A stretch of DNA of 64,000 nt from Candidatus Aegiribacteria sp. (GCA_030594645.1 JAUVEU010000001.1:1-64000); one strand, 5' to 3'. Positions 16,998 through 25,167 are shown, counted from the stretch's first letter. Notes: generated by a model from the letters alone, not told the origin. Program-made: numbers and translations.

Positions 16998-17057
16998 GAT
17001 ACGGTTGTGGGACAAGAGTTCATTAGTTCTGCAACATTCCTGAGCCACGTATAGAAA

Positions 17058-17088
17058 AGTACGAACTTTTTTGATAGAAAGGTCGCCA
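17058..17088 (+). repeat. Module boundary repeat, second type
   Basis: GTACGAACTTTTTTGATAG followed by GGTCGCCA, matching 15093-15123. It begins the module containing copy 5 and the toxin-antitoxin pair. Confidence 0.65.
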
Positions 17089-17153
17089 ACTATTAAGAAA
17101 AAACGTGCCACCCACTGTTAAATACGACATGAGGATTTTCTTTTTAGGAATTT

Positions 17154-17837
17154 CTAGAATAGGGTCTTGATGCTTCCCCAGGTTTCAGATTCCAGAAAAC
17201 TCACAGGCTCTCCATAGAAATCAAAGAACATACCAGGACGATCCAGACCGAAATATTCGATCCTCACAAACACACCGGAACCGTCATCCATCCAGCACCA
17301 GTCACCGAAACAATACTTTCTTACAAGAATGAAGCAGTTATCTCTAACGTCAGCCTGGGTTTCGAAATGGTAATGGACGCCCGTATCAAGCTCAGGGTAT
17401 GCATCTGCGCTAATAGTACAGTAGGTATCGTAGATGTCGTAACCCCAACGCGTATCGCCTGTCCAAATGTTTGTGCAGGGTACGCTCTCTACCCATACAT
17501 CGGTGTTGGTATTGGGGTTATAATCGCAGGCATCATCTTCGGAGATGACAAAATTCATCATGGATCCCTGTTCACCTGTCCAGATCATCCATACGCGTAT
17601 CCCTGTGACATAATAGTTATCATCAAGCTCGAAATCATCACAGAGCCAGCGGTTGCCACTACTGTAAATGCTGTAACCGTTAAGCAGAGTTTCAAAACTG
17701 TAAGTCTGTGAATAAACCAACCCATCAATCTCAACCGGACCGGTTCCCTGTGTGTGACAGGGACTCAGAGAAAGCGGCTGATCAGCCAGAACAGAAGCTA
17801 TGGATAACAAGAGCAATGCAAAAAGGAGTTTCTTCAT
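17154..17837 (-). CDS. Island secreted-protein family, copy 5
   Basis: This 227-residue exported protein (signal MKKLLFALLLLSIASVLADQ) has family blocks GTGPVEIDGLVYSQTY, RWLCDDFELDDNYYVTG, WMIWTGEQ and YDIYDTYC, and the tail ESETWGSIKTLF. The first ~45 residues and 3' flank are closest to copies 2 and 3, while the middle is closer to copy 1, suggesting exchange between copies. GGAGGTGTGCA precedes the ATG. Confidence 0.8.
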   Translation of the reverse strand: MKKLLFALLLLSIASVLADQPLSLSPCHTQGTGPVEIDGLVYSQTYSFETLLNGYSIYSSGNRWLCDDFELDDNYYVTGIRVWMIWTGEQGSMMNFVISEDDACDYNPNTNTDVWVESVPCTNIWTGDTRWGYDIYDTYCTISADAYPELDTGVHYHFETQADVRDNCFILVRKYCFGDWCWMDDGSGVFVRIEYFGLDRPGMFFDFYGEPVSFLESETWGSIKTLF

Positions 17838-17873
17838 TGCACACCTCCATCTACTGGAATTGCACCTAAATAT

Positions 17874-17902
17874 ATTCTAGATAGATACATAAATGATGTC
17901 AA
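17874..17902 (-). promoter_or_regulatory. Promoter of secreted-family copy 5
   Basis: TTGACA, 17 bases, TAGAAT on the minus strand, upstream block CAACTGCATG. Confidence 0.75.
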
Positions 17903-17999
17903 CATGCAGTTGCTGCATCTCTTGGGGAGGGGACTTGCGACACTTGTATTTATTCAAGAAAATTATCTCTTTAAGTCGTAGAGTAATAAATTACGAAAC

Positions 18000-18035
18000 T
18001 TGACAATGATATGTACATATTGTACAATACGTACA
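18000..18035 (+). promoter_or_regulatory. Promoter and probable operator of the toxin-antitoxin operon
   Basis: TTGACA (18000-18005), 17 bases, TACAAT (18023-18028). The core contains three GTAC palindromic steps (ATGTACAT, TTGTACAA and ACGTAC) that overlap the spacer and -10 box. This is as expected for an operator bound by the antitoxin. Confidence 0.75.
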
Positions 18036-18054
18036 AATAATGAAAGGAAGGAAT

Positions 18055-18306
18055 ATGCCTGAAACTGTTTCGACTGCAGATGCTAGAATGAATTTCTCAG
18101 AGATTATAAACAAGGTTGCTTACGGTAATGAACCAATCATATTGACTCGTAGAGGTAAGAGCATCGCTGCACTTGTTTCTATTGCTGAACTTGAACTGCT
18201 TCAAAGGATCGAAGAGCACCTGGATATTGAAGATGCTAAAGTAGCTTTAGCTGAACCTGGTGATAATATTTCAGCTGAAGAAGTGTGGAAATCTCTAGAT
18301 CTCTGA
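18055..18306 (+). CDS. Phd/YefM-type antitoxin
   Basis: This 83-residue protein shows the Phd/YefM pattern: VSTADARMNFSEIINKVAYG, then PIILTRRGKSIAALVS and a C-terminal acidic helix that would bind the toxin. The ATG at 18055 is preferred over an in-frame ATG at 18040 because a GGAAGG ribosome site precedes it. It ends three bases before the toxin's GTG. By family knowledge it neutralises the RelE-like toxin and represses its own promoter; the palindromes at 18011-18035 fit that. Confidence 0.88.
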   Translation: MPETVSTADARMNFSEIINKVAYGNEPIILTRRGKSIAALVSIAELELLQRIEEHLDIEDAKVALAEPGDNISAEEVWKSLDL

Positions 18307-18309
18307 TCA

Positions 18310-18576
18310 GTGAATTATTCCATTGAATTCAGACCTGCTGCTCTTAAAAACCTTAAACGGTTTCCGAAACGTGACTTAGTTCGAATCAAAAAGAAAATTG
18401 AGGGACTTGGTAACAATCTACCTGACCCGAAAACAACCAAAGTGAAAGGGAAGAATTCTTTTCATAGAATTCGCTCTGGAAATTACCGTATTATCTATGA
18501 GATACATGCAGGTAGATTAGTCATTCTTATCGTTAAGGTTGGTCATCGCAGGGATGTTTACAGAAATCTCACCTGA
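18310..18576 (+). CDS. RelE/ParE-superfamily toxin
   Basis: This 88-residue protein starts at GTG right after the antitoxin. It has the RelE fold pattern: YSIEFRPAALKNLKRFPKRD, then FHRIRSGNYRIIYEI and IVKVGHRRDVYRNL. The basic residues and the final RRDVYR stretch match the mRNA-cleaving RelE branch. It forms a standard antitoxin-toxin operon within the copy-5 module and is followed by a degenerate boundary repeat at 18661. Confidence 0.88.
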   Translation: MNYSIEFRPAALKNLKRFPKRDLVRIKKKIEGLGNNLPDPKTTKVKGKNSFHRIRSGNYRIIYEIHAGRLVILIVKVGHRRDVYRNLT

Positions 18577-18660
18577 GATTTTCGAATATCAGTCAGTATA
18601 CAAATGCTTGTGAGTTGGGAACATATTCTCTTCTAGTGGTTCATATTCTGCTCAGCGATA

Positions 18661-18708
18661 ATAACCATTCCCAGAAGGGATTTGAAGCTTTGTCCGTTGG
18701 AGTCGCCG
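18661..18708 (+). repeat. Module boundary repeat (50-bp type), degenerate
   Basis: ATAACCATTCCCAGAAGGGA, then TTTGAAGC, ending TCCGTTGGAGTCGCCG. It is the downstream border of the toxin-antitoxin module and is most like the copy after the first Fic gene. Confidence 0.65.
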
Positions 18709-18787
18709 TTACTTTATCCAGCTCTTGAGAAATCGCTCAATTCAGGTAAAATCATTACAAGTTCCTGTTTCACCCATTTCTCGTTTC

Positions 18788-19669
18788 TTAACTGGTTGGG
18801 TTACCTATTTTCCATACTCCCTTTTCCAGGAAAGCTTCAATGGTTTGCCGTTTGGCTTTATTGATTAAATTCGAATGCGAAAGACTATTCTGCTTTGCGT
18901 ATTCATTAAGAGTAATGATGTTCATTCCATCAAGGTATGCTAATCGTTTATGATAACTGTTGGTAATCGCTTTCCCAACTATTTCTTCCATAATCGAACT
19001 ACTGTTACTTCCATCAAACTCTTCAAAGGCATCATAGTACAATGTACGGTCTATGAATTTAATGTTTATGGGTACATAACCTTCGCGGATCAATAAGTAA
19101 TTGTTAAGCGCCCTTCCTATTCTCCCATTACCATCGACAAAAGGATGGATGTGTTCAAAACTGAGATGGAAGACAGCAATTCTATTTATGATACCCTCGC
19201 TCACCGAAGAATTGTATTTGATGAACATATCCTCAAGTTTGCCTATAATGTGTTTGGGATCACAAGCGATATGATTTGCAACTCTTACCCATTCATCATT
19301 TTTCCTGAACCGACCTGCTATATCATCGCGAATATTCGCTATCAACATTCTATGCAGAAACAGAATCATCTCCAGGTTCAGTTCCTGCTGCTTTGCTTTT
19401 GTGTCTATGTATGTAACTACTCGCGCCAGGTTCCTGGCTTCGAATAATTCGCGTTCGGAGACATATCGGTCTAAATCGAGATGAAGGAGTATTTTCTCAG
19501 TTTCCTCCAAACTCAGAGTGCTGTTTTCAATAGCATTTGAATTATAGACCTGCTCTGCAACCTCTGCTTCACTGATTAGTTTAAGCAAGGAATCCTTATT
19601 GCGAGCAGATTGATAATACCGCTCTCTCAGTGAATCAATTTTCTTATAGACACTCATTACTTTTCCCAT
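18788..19669 (-). CDS. Second Fic family protein
   Basis: This 293-residue protein has catalytic motif HPFVDGNGRIGR at about residues 174-185 and inhibitory motif SNAIEN (S44, E48, N49) near the N-terminus. It has the arginine and glycine residues expected in the nucleotide site, and a helix-turn-helix-like C-terminus (LNEYAKQNSLSHSNLINKAKRQTIEAF, split as LNEYAKQNSLSHSN then LINKAKRQTI). It belongs to the same self-inhibited class as the first Fic protein but is only distantly similar, so this is a separate acquisition. Target unknown. An alternative start lies four codons inside. A repeated 18-bp element sits in its upstream region. Confidence 0.88.
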   Translation of the reverse strand: MGKVMSVYKKIDSLRERYYQSARNKDSLLKLISEAEVAEQVYNSNAIENSTLSLEETEKILLHLDLDRYVSERELFEARNLARVVTYIDTKAKQQELNLEMILFLHRMLIANIRDDIAGRFRKNDEWVRVANHIACDPKHIIGKLEDMFIKYNSSVSEGIINRIAVFHLSFEHIHPFVDGNGRIGRALNNYLLIREGYVPINIKFIDRTLYYDAFEEFDGSNSSSIMEEIVGKAITNSYHKRLAYLDGMNIITLNEYAKQNSLSHSNLINKAKRQTIEAFLEKGVWKIGNPTS

Positions 19670-19681
19670 AACTTGAATTTA

Positions 19682-19750
19682 ACATATTTTCACGCTTTTA
19701 GCAACAAAACAGTTAACTATAGTGGGGATATGATATGTTTTCACGCTTTT
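19682..19750 (-). promoter_or_regulatory. Direct-repeat operator candidates upstream of the second Fic gene
   Basis: Two copies of AAAAGCGTGAAAAYATRT on the minus strand (19682-19699 and 19733-19750) lie 51 bases apart. Each sits between a TTGxxA box and an AT-rich -10-like box at 17-base spacing, so both could control the Fic promoter. Confidence 0.5.
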
Positions 19751-19842
19751 CCAATCGATTCCAGCATAATACAACGTAAGGGAGATACCACCGCTGGTTA
19801 GGATTGGCAGGTGCCCGTTAATTCATAACTGTTATGGATTTT

Positions 19843-19985
19843 CAGAAGAGGGTCTTTATGCTTCCCCAGGTTTCAGGTTCCAGAGCATTTACAATTTCTC
19901 CCGTCGGCATAGTCCAGACATAAATGTCTGTGATGTAGTAGTCACTATCAAGCTCGAAATCGTCACAGAACCAGCGGCGTTAATG
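19843..19985 (-). pseudogene. Secreted-family remnant, C-terminal fragment with internal deletion
   Basis: The minus strand reads RWFCDDFELDSDYYITDIYV, then W, and jumps directly to PTGEIVNALEPETWGSIK plus TLF and stop. About 115 codons of the family's middle are missing, as is everything before RWFCDDF. It is a decayed copy. Its N-terminal counterpart may be the short match at 21291-21340 beyond the cNMP gene. Confidence 0.75.
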
Positions 19986-20115
19986 TGTACCGTAATAATC
20001 AATTCTGATAAATTCAGTTGCATTACTTGTGAATATGTTGATTTGTGCTGGTCGCGAACGGAATTTTCAAGCCATTTGCTAATCCGTTACTTCATCCACT
20101 TAATGTGATACACAT

Positions 20116-20145
20116 TTGACATGCTAATGCAATTCTTGGTATTGT
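20116..20145 (+). promoter_or_regulatory. Promoter of the twin cNMP-domain gene
   Basis: TTGACA (20116-20121), 18 bases, TATTGT (20140-20145), about 100 bases before the ATG. Confidence 0.55.
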
Positions 20146-20245
20146 CTTTCCAGTACAGGAAAGCTGTGAATAATTATTCGGCAATTTCAAGGAATTGCCC
20201 TCAGTACGAATTCTATGGTTTTCTATAAACAGTGGAGAGGTTTCC

Positions 20246-21217
20246 ATGAAAATTCACAATCTATTTAATACTGTTGATATCCTTTCTGAAAGCGGTGTGA
20301 GGGATCTCTTTGAACAGATGGATGTGAACAAATCGGATATACTTGTTAAACAGGGAAATACTGGAACAGATCTATTTATTGTTGAATCCGGCGAATTTAT
20401 TGTAACTGATGAAAAAGGAGAAAGCAGGATTCTAGATACGCTCGGAAAAGGTGCTGTGTTCGGTGAAATGGCCTTCCTTGGTGGAGAAAACCGTTCAGCT
20501 AGTGTTACCGCGAATACTTCTGGAACCGTCTTGATGCTCTCCCGAGAACCATTTGTAGGATTTCTGAGAAAAAACCCCATCTCCGGAACTCGATTTCTTC
20601 TGTTTCTTGAAAAATTCATGGTTGACAGACTCAGAAAGGCAGATGCTCTTAGATCTCTCATCTCAAGTGACCATAAACTCAGTGAACGTCAGGAACTTAG
20701 AAAGCTGAGGGCTGATATCCGGGCTCGCAATAGAAAGCCCCTGTTTTCCGCCGATGATCCAATACTTTCTGAAATGTGCCACTGGATTTACGCTCATGAT
20801 AATCAGATTCTATTCAGACAGTGGGACATGAGTACAGATCTTTTCATCATCAGAAAAGGAAAAGTAGTAGTCATGGACGACGATTCCGGAGGATTCATTC
20901 TTGGCACTTTTGGATCAAACGATGTTATTGGAGAACGGTCATTCCTTGATAACAAACCAAGAGGAACTACCGCAAAGGTAATTGGAAGTGCCGAAATACT
21001 GATGCTCTCGAGAGATACTCTCCTTGAGCTCCTCGATAAAAACAGTACAAACGCCATCAGCCTGAATCTCAGCCTTGGAAGTCTTCTCGCCAAGAGACTT
21101 ATCCTGGCAAATGAAACTCTAAGACTCTTATCAAATGAAGATCTGAGAGAAAGAGCAGAGGTTTCAAGATTGCTCAGCGAAATGCGAAAATCTCTCCGTA
21201 TTACAGCTCTGCACTGA
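20246..21217 (+). CDS. Protein with two cyclic-nucleotide-binding-like domains
   Basis: This 323-residue cytoplasmic protein has two copies of the CAP_ED/cNMP fold at about residues 10-130 and 175-300. Each has the glycine turn and phosphate-binding-cassette area (first: GAVFGEMAFLGGENRSASV; second: DVIGERSFLDNKPRGTTAKV). No DNA-binding, kinase or channel domain is attached. The second domain retains less of the standard cassette, so nucleotide binding there is doubtful. GGAGAGG precedes the ATG at 20246, chosen over an upstream frame start. It lies between two pieces of a broken secreted-family gene. Confidence 0.82.
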   Translation: MKIHNLFNTVDILSESGVRDLFEQMDVNKSDILVKQGNTGTDLFIVESGEFIVTDEKGESRILDTLGKGAVFGEMAFLGGENRSASVTANTSGTVLMLSREPFVGFLRKNPISGTRFLLFLEKFMVDRLRKADALRSLISSDHKLSERQELRKLRADIRARNRKPLFSADDPILSEMCHWIYAHDNQILFRQWDMSTDLFIIRKGKVVVMDDDSGGFILGTFGSNDVIGERSFLDNKPRGTTAKVIGSAEILMLSRDTLLELLDKNSTNAISLNLSLGSLLAKRLILANETLRLLSNEDLRERAEVSRLLSEMRKSLRITALH

Positions 21218-21290
21218 TCTGCATATTCTGTATTCTTTGATCATCACTTAATCTGTATTTCTTAATCGGCTTGGCAGCATGAGAAAGAAA

Positions 21291-21340
21291 GACGGGAACC
21301 AAGCTCACAGGTGAATCAGCCAGGGCGGAATACAGTTATA
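21291..21340 (-). pseudogene. Secreted-family remnant, N-terminal piece
   Basis: About 50 bases closely match the start of copy 2 (the region at 7425-7475 encoding the signal-peptide end), including GGCGGAATACAGT on the plus strand. It is too short to code for anything by itself. The orientation fits the C-terminal fragment at 19843. Confidence 0.5.
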
Positions 21341-21454
21341 TCTAACAACTGTCCTCCAAAGAGGAAAGACAGTCGGAGTAAGGTAATACAATTATCCCGA
21401 ACAACTTGACATCCTGCCAGATTACTGCAATCCTTAAAACACAGGAGGTATCCC

Positions 21455-23254
21455 ATGTATAAAATAATTCTGCTTTTGCTGTTATACGGTTCTTTCGTTA
21501 TTTCAAATGCTGATTCTGCAATTCAGACTGATTGGTCCGGGGGTCAAGGACTCCTGGGTCCGGTTAGTGAGTGGAATAATCGATTTTATTCTGCTATCGA
21601 TGTACATTGGAGCATTCCCGGGAGTATTATGCTCCCTTTTCCCGCTGAGCAAACCGTTGATGATGACTTCGACGGTAATAGCGTATACTCAGAGGATATT
21701 GACAGCGATGGAGACATGGACATCCTCGGTGCCGGTGATTACACCATCACCTGGTGGGAGAATGCAGACGGTTCGGGTTCATCCTGGATCGAGCATATCG
21801 TTGATGGGGACTTCAATAGTGCGAGATCCGTATACTCAGAGGATATAGACGGCGACGGCTATATGGATATACTCGGTGCTGGTGGATACGACATCATCTG
21901 GTGGGAGAATACAGACGGTTCGGGTTCATCCTGGATCAAGCATACCGTTGACGGGGATTTTGATGGCGCCAGGTCAGTATATTCCGCGGATATCAATAGT
22001 GACGGCTATATGGATATCCTCGGCGCTGCTTTTTACGCTGACGACATCACGTGGTGGGAGAATATCGATGGTTCTGGTACATCCTGGATCGAGCATACGA
22101 TTTCTTGGGACTTCGATGGTGCCACTTCCATATACCCCGAAGACATGGACGGCGACGGTGACATTGACGTGCTCGGTGCTGCTGAAAAAGCTGATGATAT
22201 CACCTGGTGGGAGAATATCAACGGCTCGGGTACATCCTGGATCGAGCATACTGTTGATGTAGACTTCGGTGGAGCTGCGTCCGTTTACTCGGAGGACATA
22301 GATGGTGACGGAGATATGGACGTGCTTGGTGCTTCTTTTATTGACTGGGATATAACCTGGTGGGAGAATATCAACGGCTCGGGTACATCCTGGGTGGAGC
22401 ATATCATCTTTGGAGGGTTTAAAGGCACGCATTCTGTATACTCAGAAGACCTGGATGATGACGGTGACATGGACGTACTCGGTGCTGCATGGACAGACAA
22501 CGACATCATCTGGTGGGAGAATACAGACGGCTCGGGTTCATCCTGGATCAAGCACACCATTGATGGAAATTTCAGTTGGGCCTGGTCCGTATACTCGGAA
22601 GATATAGACGGTGACGGAGAGATGGACATCCTCGGTGCTGCATGGAATGACGGCATCATCTGGTGGAAGCTTGATGCATATCCACCTGGAGGTTCACTTA
22701 TATCCAGTATTCTTGATACGCAGGGGGATCCCTACTGGGATTATCTCGATTGGAATTCACACACCCCTCTGGGAACCTCTGTTTCATTCCGGGTCAGATC
22801 ATCGGGCGACAGCAATAACATGGGAGCATGGTCAGACACACTGACCTCACCGTGTCTACTGGAAAGTATCCTGATCGATGGTAACAGATACGTACAGTAC
22901 ATGGCTATACTCGAAACATTCAACACTGATACTACTCCCACGCTTAACGATGTCACGATCAGCTGGGATCCAACGGAAATCGTGGACAGTGAGTATCCCG
23001 CTATCCTGGCGCTTCTGCCCTTCTCACCAAATCCTGCTTCAGCTCCTGTCGTAAGGTTCAGCCTGCCCGAGCCTGCTTCTGTCGAAATCTCCATCTTTGA
23101 CATGTCAGGCCGACTCATCAGTGAGATTAATGGAGATGAATACTCTCAGGGGGTTCACGATGTTCTGCTGGGAAACTTCAATTCCGGGATTCACTTCTGC
23201 AGGATGATCTCTGGAGACTTCACGGCAATACAACGCTTCGTGGTGATAGAGTAG
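21455..23254 (+). CDS. Exported FG-GAP/VCBS-type repeat protein with FlgD/T9SS-type C-terminus
   Basis: This 599-residue protein has a signal peptide (MYKIILLLLLYGSFVISNA) and seven tandem repeats of about 48-50 residues (roughly residues 75-405). Each carries a calcium-type loop (DIDGDGDMDVLGA), WWEN and GSGxSWIEHT. A jelly-roll-like region follows (~410-505). The last ~85 residues are a FlgD-like sorting domain (FSPNPASAPVV, IFDMSGRLISE, GIHFCRM, QRFVVIE). The repeats probably form a calcium-stabilised beta-propeller at the cell surface. An AGGAGGT ribosome site precedes the ATG. Confidence 0.87.
   Translation: MYKIILLLLLYGSFVISNADSAIQTDWSGGQGLLGPVSEWNNRFYSAIDVHWSIPGSIMLPFPAEQTVDDDFDGNSVYSEDIDSDGDMDILGAGDYTITWWENADGSGSSWIEHIVDGDFNSARSVYSEDIDGDGYMDILGAGGYDIIWWENTDGSGSSWIKHTVDGDFDGARSVYSADINSDGYMDILGAAFYADDITWWENIDGSGTSWIEHTISWDFDGATSIYPEDMDGDGDIDVLGAAEKADDITWWENINGSGTSWIEHTVDVDFGGAASVYSEDIDGDGDMDVLGASFIDWDITWWENINGSGTSWVEHIIFGGFKGTHSVYSEDLDDDGDMDVLGAAWTDNDIIWWENTDGSGSSWIKHTIDGNFSWAWSVYSEDIDGDGEMDILGAAWNDGIIWWKLDAYPPGGSLISSILDTQGDPYWDYLDWNSHTPLGTSVSFRVRSSGDSNNMGAWSDTLTSPCLLESILIDGNRYVQYMAILETFNTDTTPTLNDVTISWDPTEIVDSEYPAILALLPFSPNPASAPVVRFSLPEPASVEISIFDMSGRLISEINGDEYSQGVHDVLLGNFNSGIHFCRMISGDFTAIQRFVVIE
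21680..22670 (+). repeat. Seven ~145-bp tandem coding repeats
   Basis: The DNA encoding the FG-GAP-like units repeats with high similarity, for example TCGGGTTCATCCTGGATC. The repeats could change number by slippage or recombination. Confidence 0.8.
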
Positions 23255-23268
23255 CAGCTGACAGAGAT

Positions 23269-23955
23269 CTAGAAGAGGGTCTTGATGCTGCCCCAGGTTC
23301 CAGATTCCAGGGCATTGACAGGCTCCCCCCAGAAATCGAAGAACATATCCATATCTGTACCAAATACGATATCCGACCTGGTGTATGAGCCTGACCCGTT
23401 ATAGTCAAACCAGCAGTAGTCACCAACAAAGTTGCCGCTGAAAAGCATGGCGTAATTGACTCCAATATCAGCCTGTACCTCAAAGTAGTAGTGAACGCCG
23501 GCCGTAAGCTCAGGATAAGCATCCGCGCTGATGATGCAGTGGATCTCATAGATGTCGAAGCCCCATTGATTGTCACCGGTGAATGTGTTGGTACAGGGAA
23601 CGGTCTCGGACCATACATCGATGTTGGTATTGGGATCCCAATCACCGATATTATCCTCGGAAATGACAAGGTTCATCATCGAGGCCTGTTCAGTTGTCCA
23701 CATCATATAGACATAGATTTCATCAATATAGTAATCGTTATCGAGCACGAAATCATCACAGGCCCATCCTCCGTGTTCACCATAAATCATAACACCGTAA
23801 CCTGCAAAACTTAAATCGTAAGGTTGCGAATACACCAGATAATCAACTGAGATCGGACCGGTTCCTTGAAGATGACGGGGACTCAGAACAGCAGGCTGGT
23901 CAGCCAGGATAGAAACTGTGGATAGGAATAGCAAAGTGAAAAGCAGTTTCTTCAT
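23269..23955 (-). CDS. Island secreted-protein family, copy 6
   Basis: This 228-residue exported protein (signal MKKLLFTLLFLSTVSILADQ) keeps the family blocks with several changes: PISVDYLVYSQPY, GGWACDDFVLDNDYYID, VYMMWTTEQ, GFDIYEIHC and FFDFWGEP, with the tail ESGTWGSIKTLF. It is convergent with the FG-GAP protein, leaving 14 bases between stops, so it lacks the conserved 3' flank of copies 1-5. This suggests the downstream border was replaced. Confidence 0.8.
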   Translation of the reverse strand: MKKLLFTLLFLSTVSILADQPAVLSPRHLQGTGPISVDYLVYSQPYDLSFAGYGVMIYGEHGGWACDDFVLDNDYYIDEIYVYMMWTTEQASMMNLVISEDNIGDWDPNTNIDVWSETVPCTNTFTGDNQWGFDIYEIHCIISADAYPELTAGVHYYFEVQADIGVNYAMLFSGNFVGDYCWFDYNGSGSYTRSDIVFGTDMDMFFDFWGEPVNALESGTWGSIKTLF

Positions 23956-23991
23956 TGTGCACCTCCATCTATTGAAAATATAGCTAAATAG

Positions 23992-24020
23992 ATTAGAAAT
24001 ATACGCCTAATATGAGTCAA
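23992..24020 (-). promoter_or_regulatory. Promoter of secreted-family copy 6
   Basis: TTGACT, 17 bases, TCTAAT on the minus strand. The upstream block CACAGCCGTATC is conserved. Confidence 0.65.
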
Positions 24021-24109
24021 GATACGGCTGTGGCACAATGGGGTCGACAATGTGGTAGGATGTCACTTGCGGCACTTGCATAATTATTTTGAGAATCTTC
24101 AGCGTGAGT

Positions 24110-24161
24110 TAACCTTGAACAACTCGTATCACGAGCCGAAGGGATCCCTTTGGGACCACCA
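24110..24161 (+). repeat. Last recognisable tRNA-Glu-type repeat of the island
   Basis: A degenerate version of the block found after tRNA-Glu: GTTAACCTTGAACAACTCG, then GAGCCGAAGGGATCCC and TTTGGGACCACC. It marks the approximate right end of the repeat-bounded region. Confidence 0.5.
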
Positions 24162-24210
24162 TTCTTTAACCGCTGTCATGCACCTGTCAATTCACAAGTA
24201 GTACAAATTT

Positions 24211-24645
24211 CTAGAAGATGGTCTTGATACTGCCCCAGGTTTCAGGTTCTAACACATTCATTACAGCTATGAAAACAAAAAACATATCAGAATCCTCGTT
24301 AAAAGCTTCATCGGATCTTACCCATATACCAGAGCCATCATCGATCCAGCAGTAATCACCATAGTAATTAGGACTGACCAGAATAAAGCAATTGTCCGGG
24401 GTTACTGCCTGGGTTTCAAAGTAATAGTGTGTGCTGCAATTAAGATTAACACCGGGACTGATTTCGCAATAAGTCTCATAGATGTCGTATCCCCAGTTGC
24501 TGTAGCCTGTCGGGGTGTTGATACAGGGAATGCTCTCAGCCCAAACATCGATGGTGATGTTTGGATCGGAATCGCCAGCCTGATTGTAGTCATCAGTCCC
24601 TGAGCCTCCACCGGAATAATCAGTAACGCTTCGCAGGCTTACCCC
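24211..24645 (-). pseudogene. Secreted-family copy lacking its N-terminus
   Basis: An open frame of about 145 codons ends EPETWGSIKTIF and covers SDPNITIDVW, GYSNWGYDIYETYC, YYFETQAV, FILVSPNYYGDYCW and DDGSGIWVRSDE. It has no signal peptide, no first ~75 residues, no start codon and no promoter, being closed upstream by TAA. The FYGEP segment is also replaced. It is a truncated, inactive copy. Confidence 0.75.
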
Positions 24646-24871
24646 TTAGGTGGACAGTTGTTAGAATGAGACCTCCTGACAAATACAAGTCCGTTTCAGA
24701 TCGCCGTATGTTCTCCGGACAATAGTGTTTCATTAATAATAATGCTGACCTGTCTTTCGTTCAGATCTTAGACGGATATCTCGATGTGCAGGACTGAAGA
24801 GTAAAACCGATAGATCAGGGAGTGCTGAACAGGTTGGGGTGCGACTGTCTCTTTTTGACTGAATAGAGGAT

Positions 24872-24900
24872 TTGTCAAATAAAAATCAATGCTGTATAAT
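24872..24900 (+). promoter_or_regulatory. Promoter of the RRM gene leader
   Basis: TTGTCA (24872-24877), 17 bases, TATAAT (24895-24900). Transcription from here would give a leader of about 260 nucleotides. The stretch 24646-24871 holds nothing I recognise. Confidence 0.7.
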
Positions 24901-25040
24901 ACCCAAAGCTTGTTGAAATCAAGTTAGTTTTGGTTATTTACTGTGTTGCGAAGAGGTATACGTCATTTCGAATCATATCAGTACTTTAGATTCCATGGCC
25001 ATCATCGCATGAGTGAAAATAAATATAATCGCACGTATTC

Positions 25041-25151
25041 TCTGCTGCGATTGTGCAGCACGGTTCCGGGCCGTATCCCGGTCAAGCATGACCCCTGCTA
25101 GAGGGGCAACAGCAGCATTTATGCTGCGTGGTACTTAGGGACGAAAGTCCC
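25041..25151 (+). ncRNA. Structured 5' leader of the RRM protein gene (five hairpins)
   Basis: Five consecutive hairpins can be drawn: TGCTGC/GCAGCA (25043-25060), CCGGG/CCCGG (25066-25081), CCCC/GGGG (25092-25106), GCAGCAT/ATGCTGC (25112-25127) and GGGAC-GAAA-GTCCC (25138-25151). The first arm TGCTGC can instead pair with GCAGCA of the fourth hairpin, and the second arm of the first with TGCTGC of the fourth, so two alternative folds exist. The last hairpin ends just before the ribosome site of the RRM gene. This looks like a cis-regulatory RNA; I do not recognise a known riboswitch class. Confidence 0.6.
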
Positions 25152-25167
25152 GGGAACAGGAGTTCTG

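Noticed and set aside
18040-18054. Antitoxin start at 18040
   Set aside because: The first five codons would include the GGAAGG ribosome site itself. The ATG at 18055 gives the normal Phd/YefM N-terminus.
5735-18708. Integron with attC sites
   Set aside because: The modules and a GTTAAAT core-like sequence in the 3' flank looked cassette-like, but I see no integron integrase, no attI and no R/L box pairs that fold as attC. The shared end is clearly tRNA-Glu.
21680-22670. CRISPR-like repeat array
   Set aside because: The repeats are ~145 bp, coding and in frame, and make calcium-type protein repeats. There are no short repeats with unique spacers and no cas genes.
25041-25151. Known riboswitch (c-di-GMP, glycine or cobalamin)
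   Set aside because: The hairpin order and loop sequences do not match the conserved cores I know for these classes, and the downstream gene is an RNA-binding protein, not a metabolic gene.
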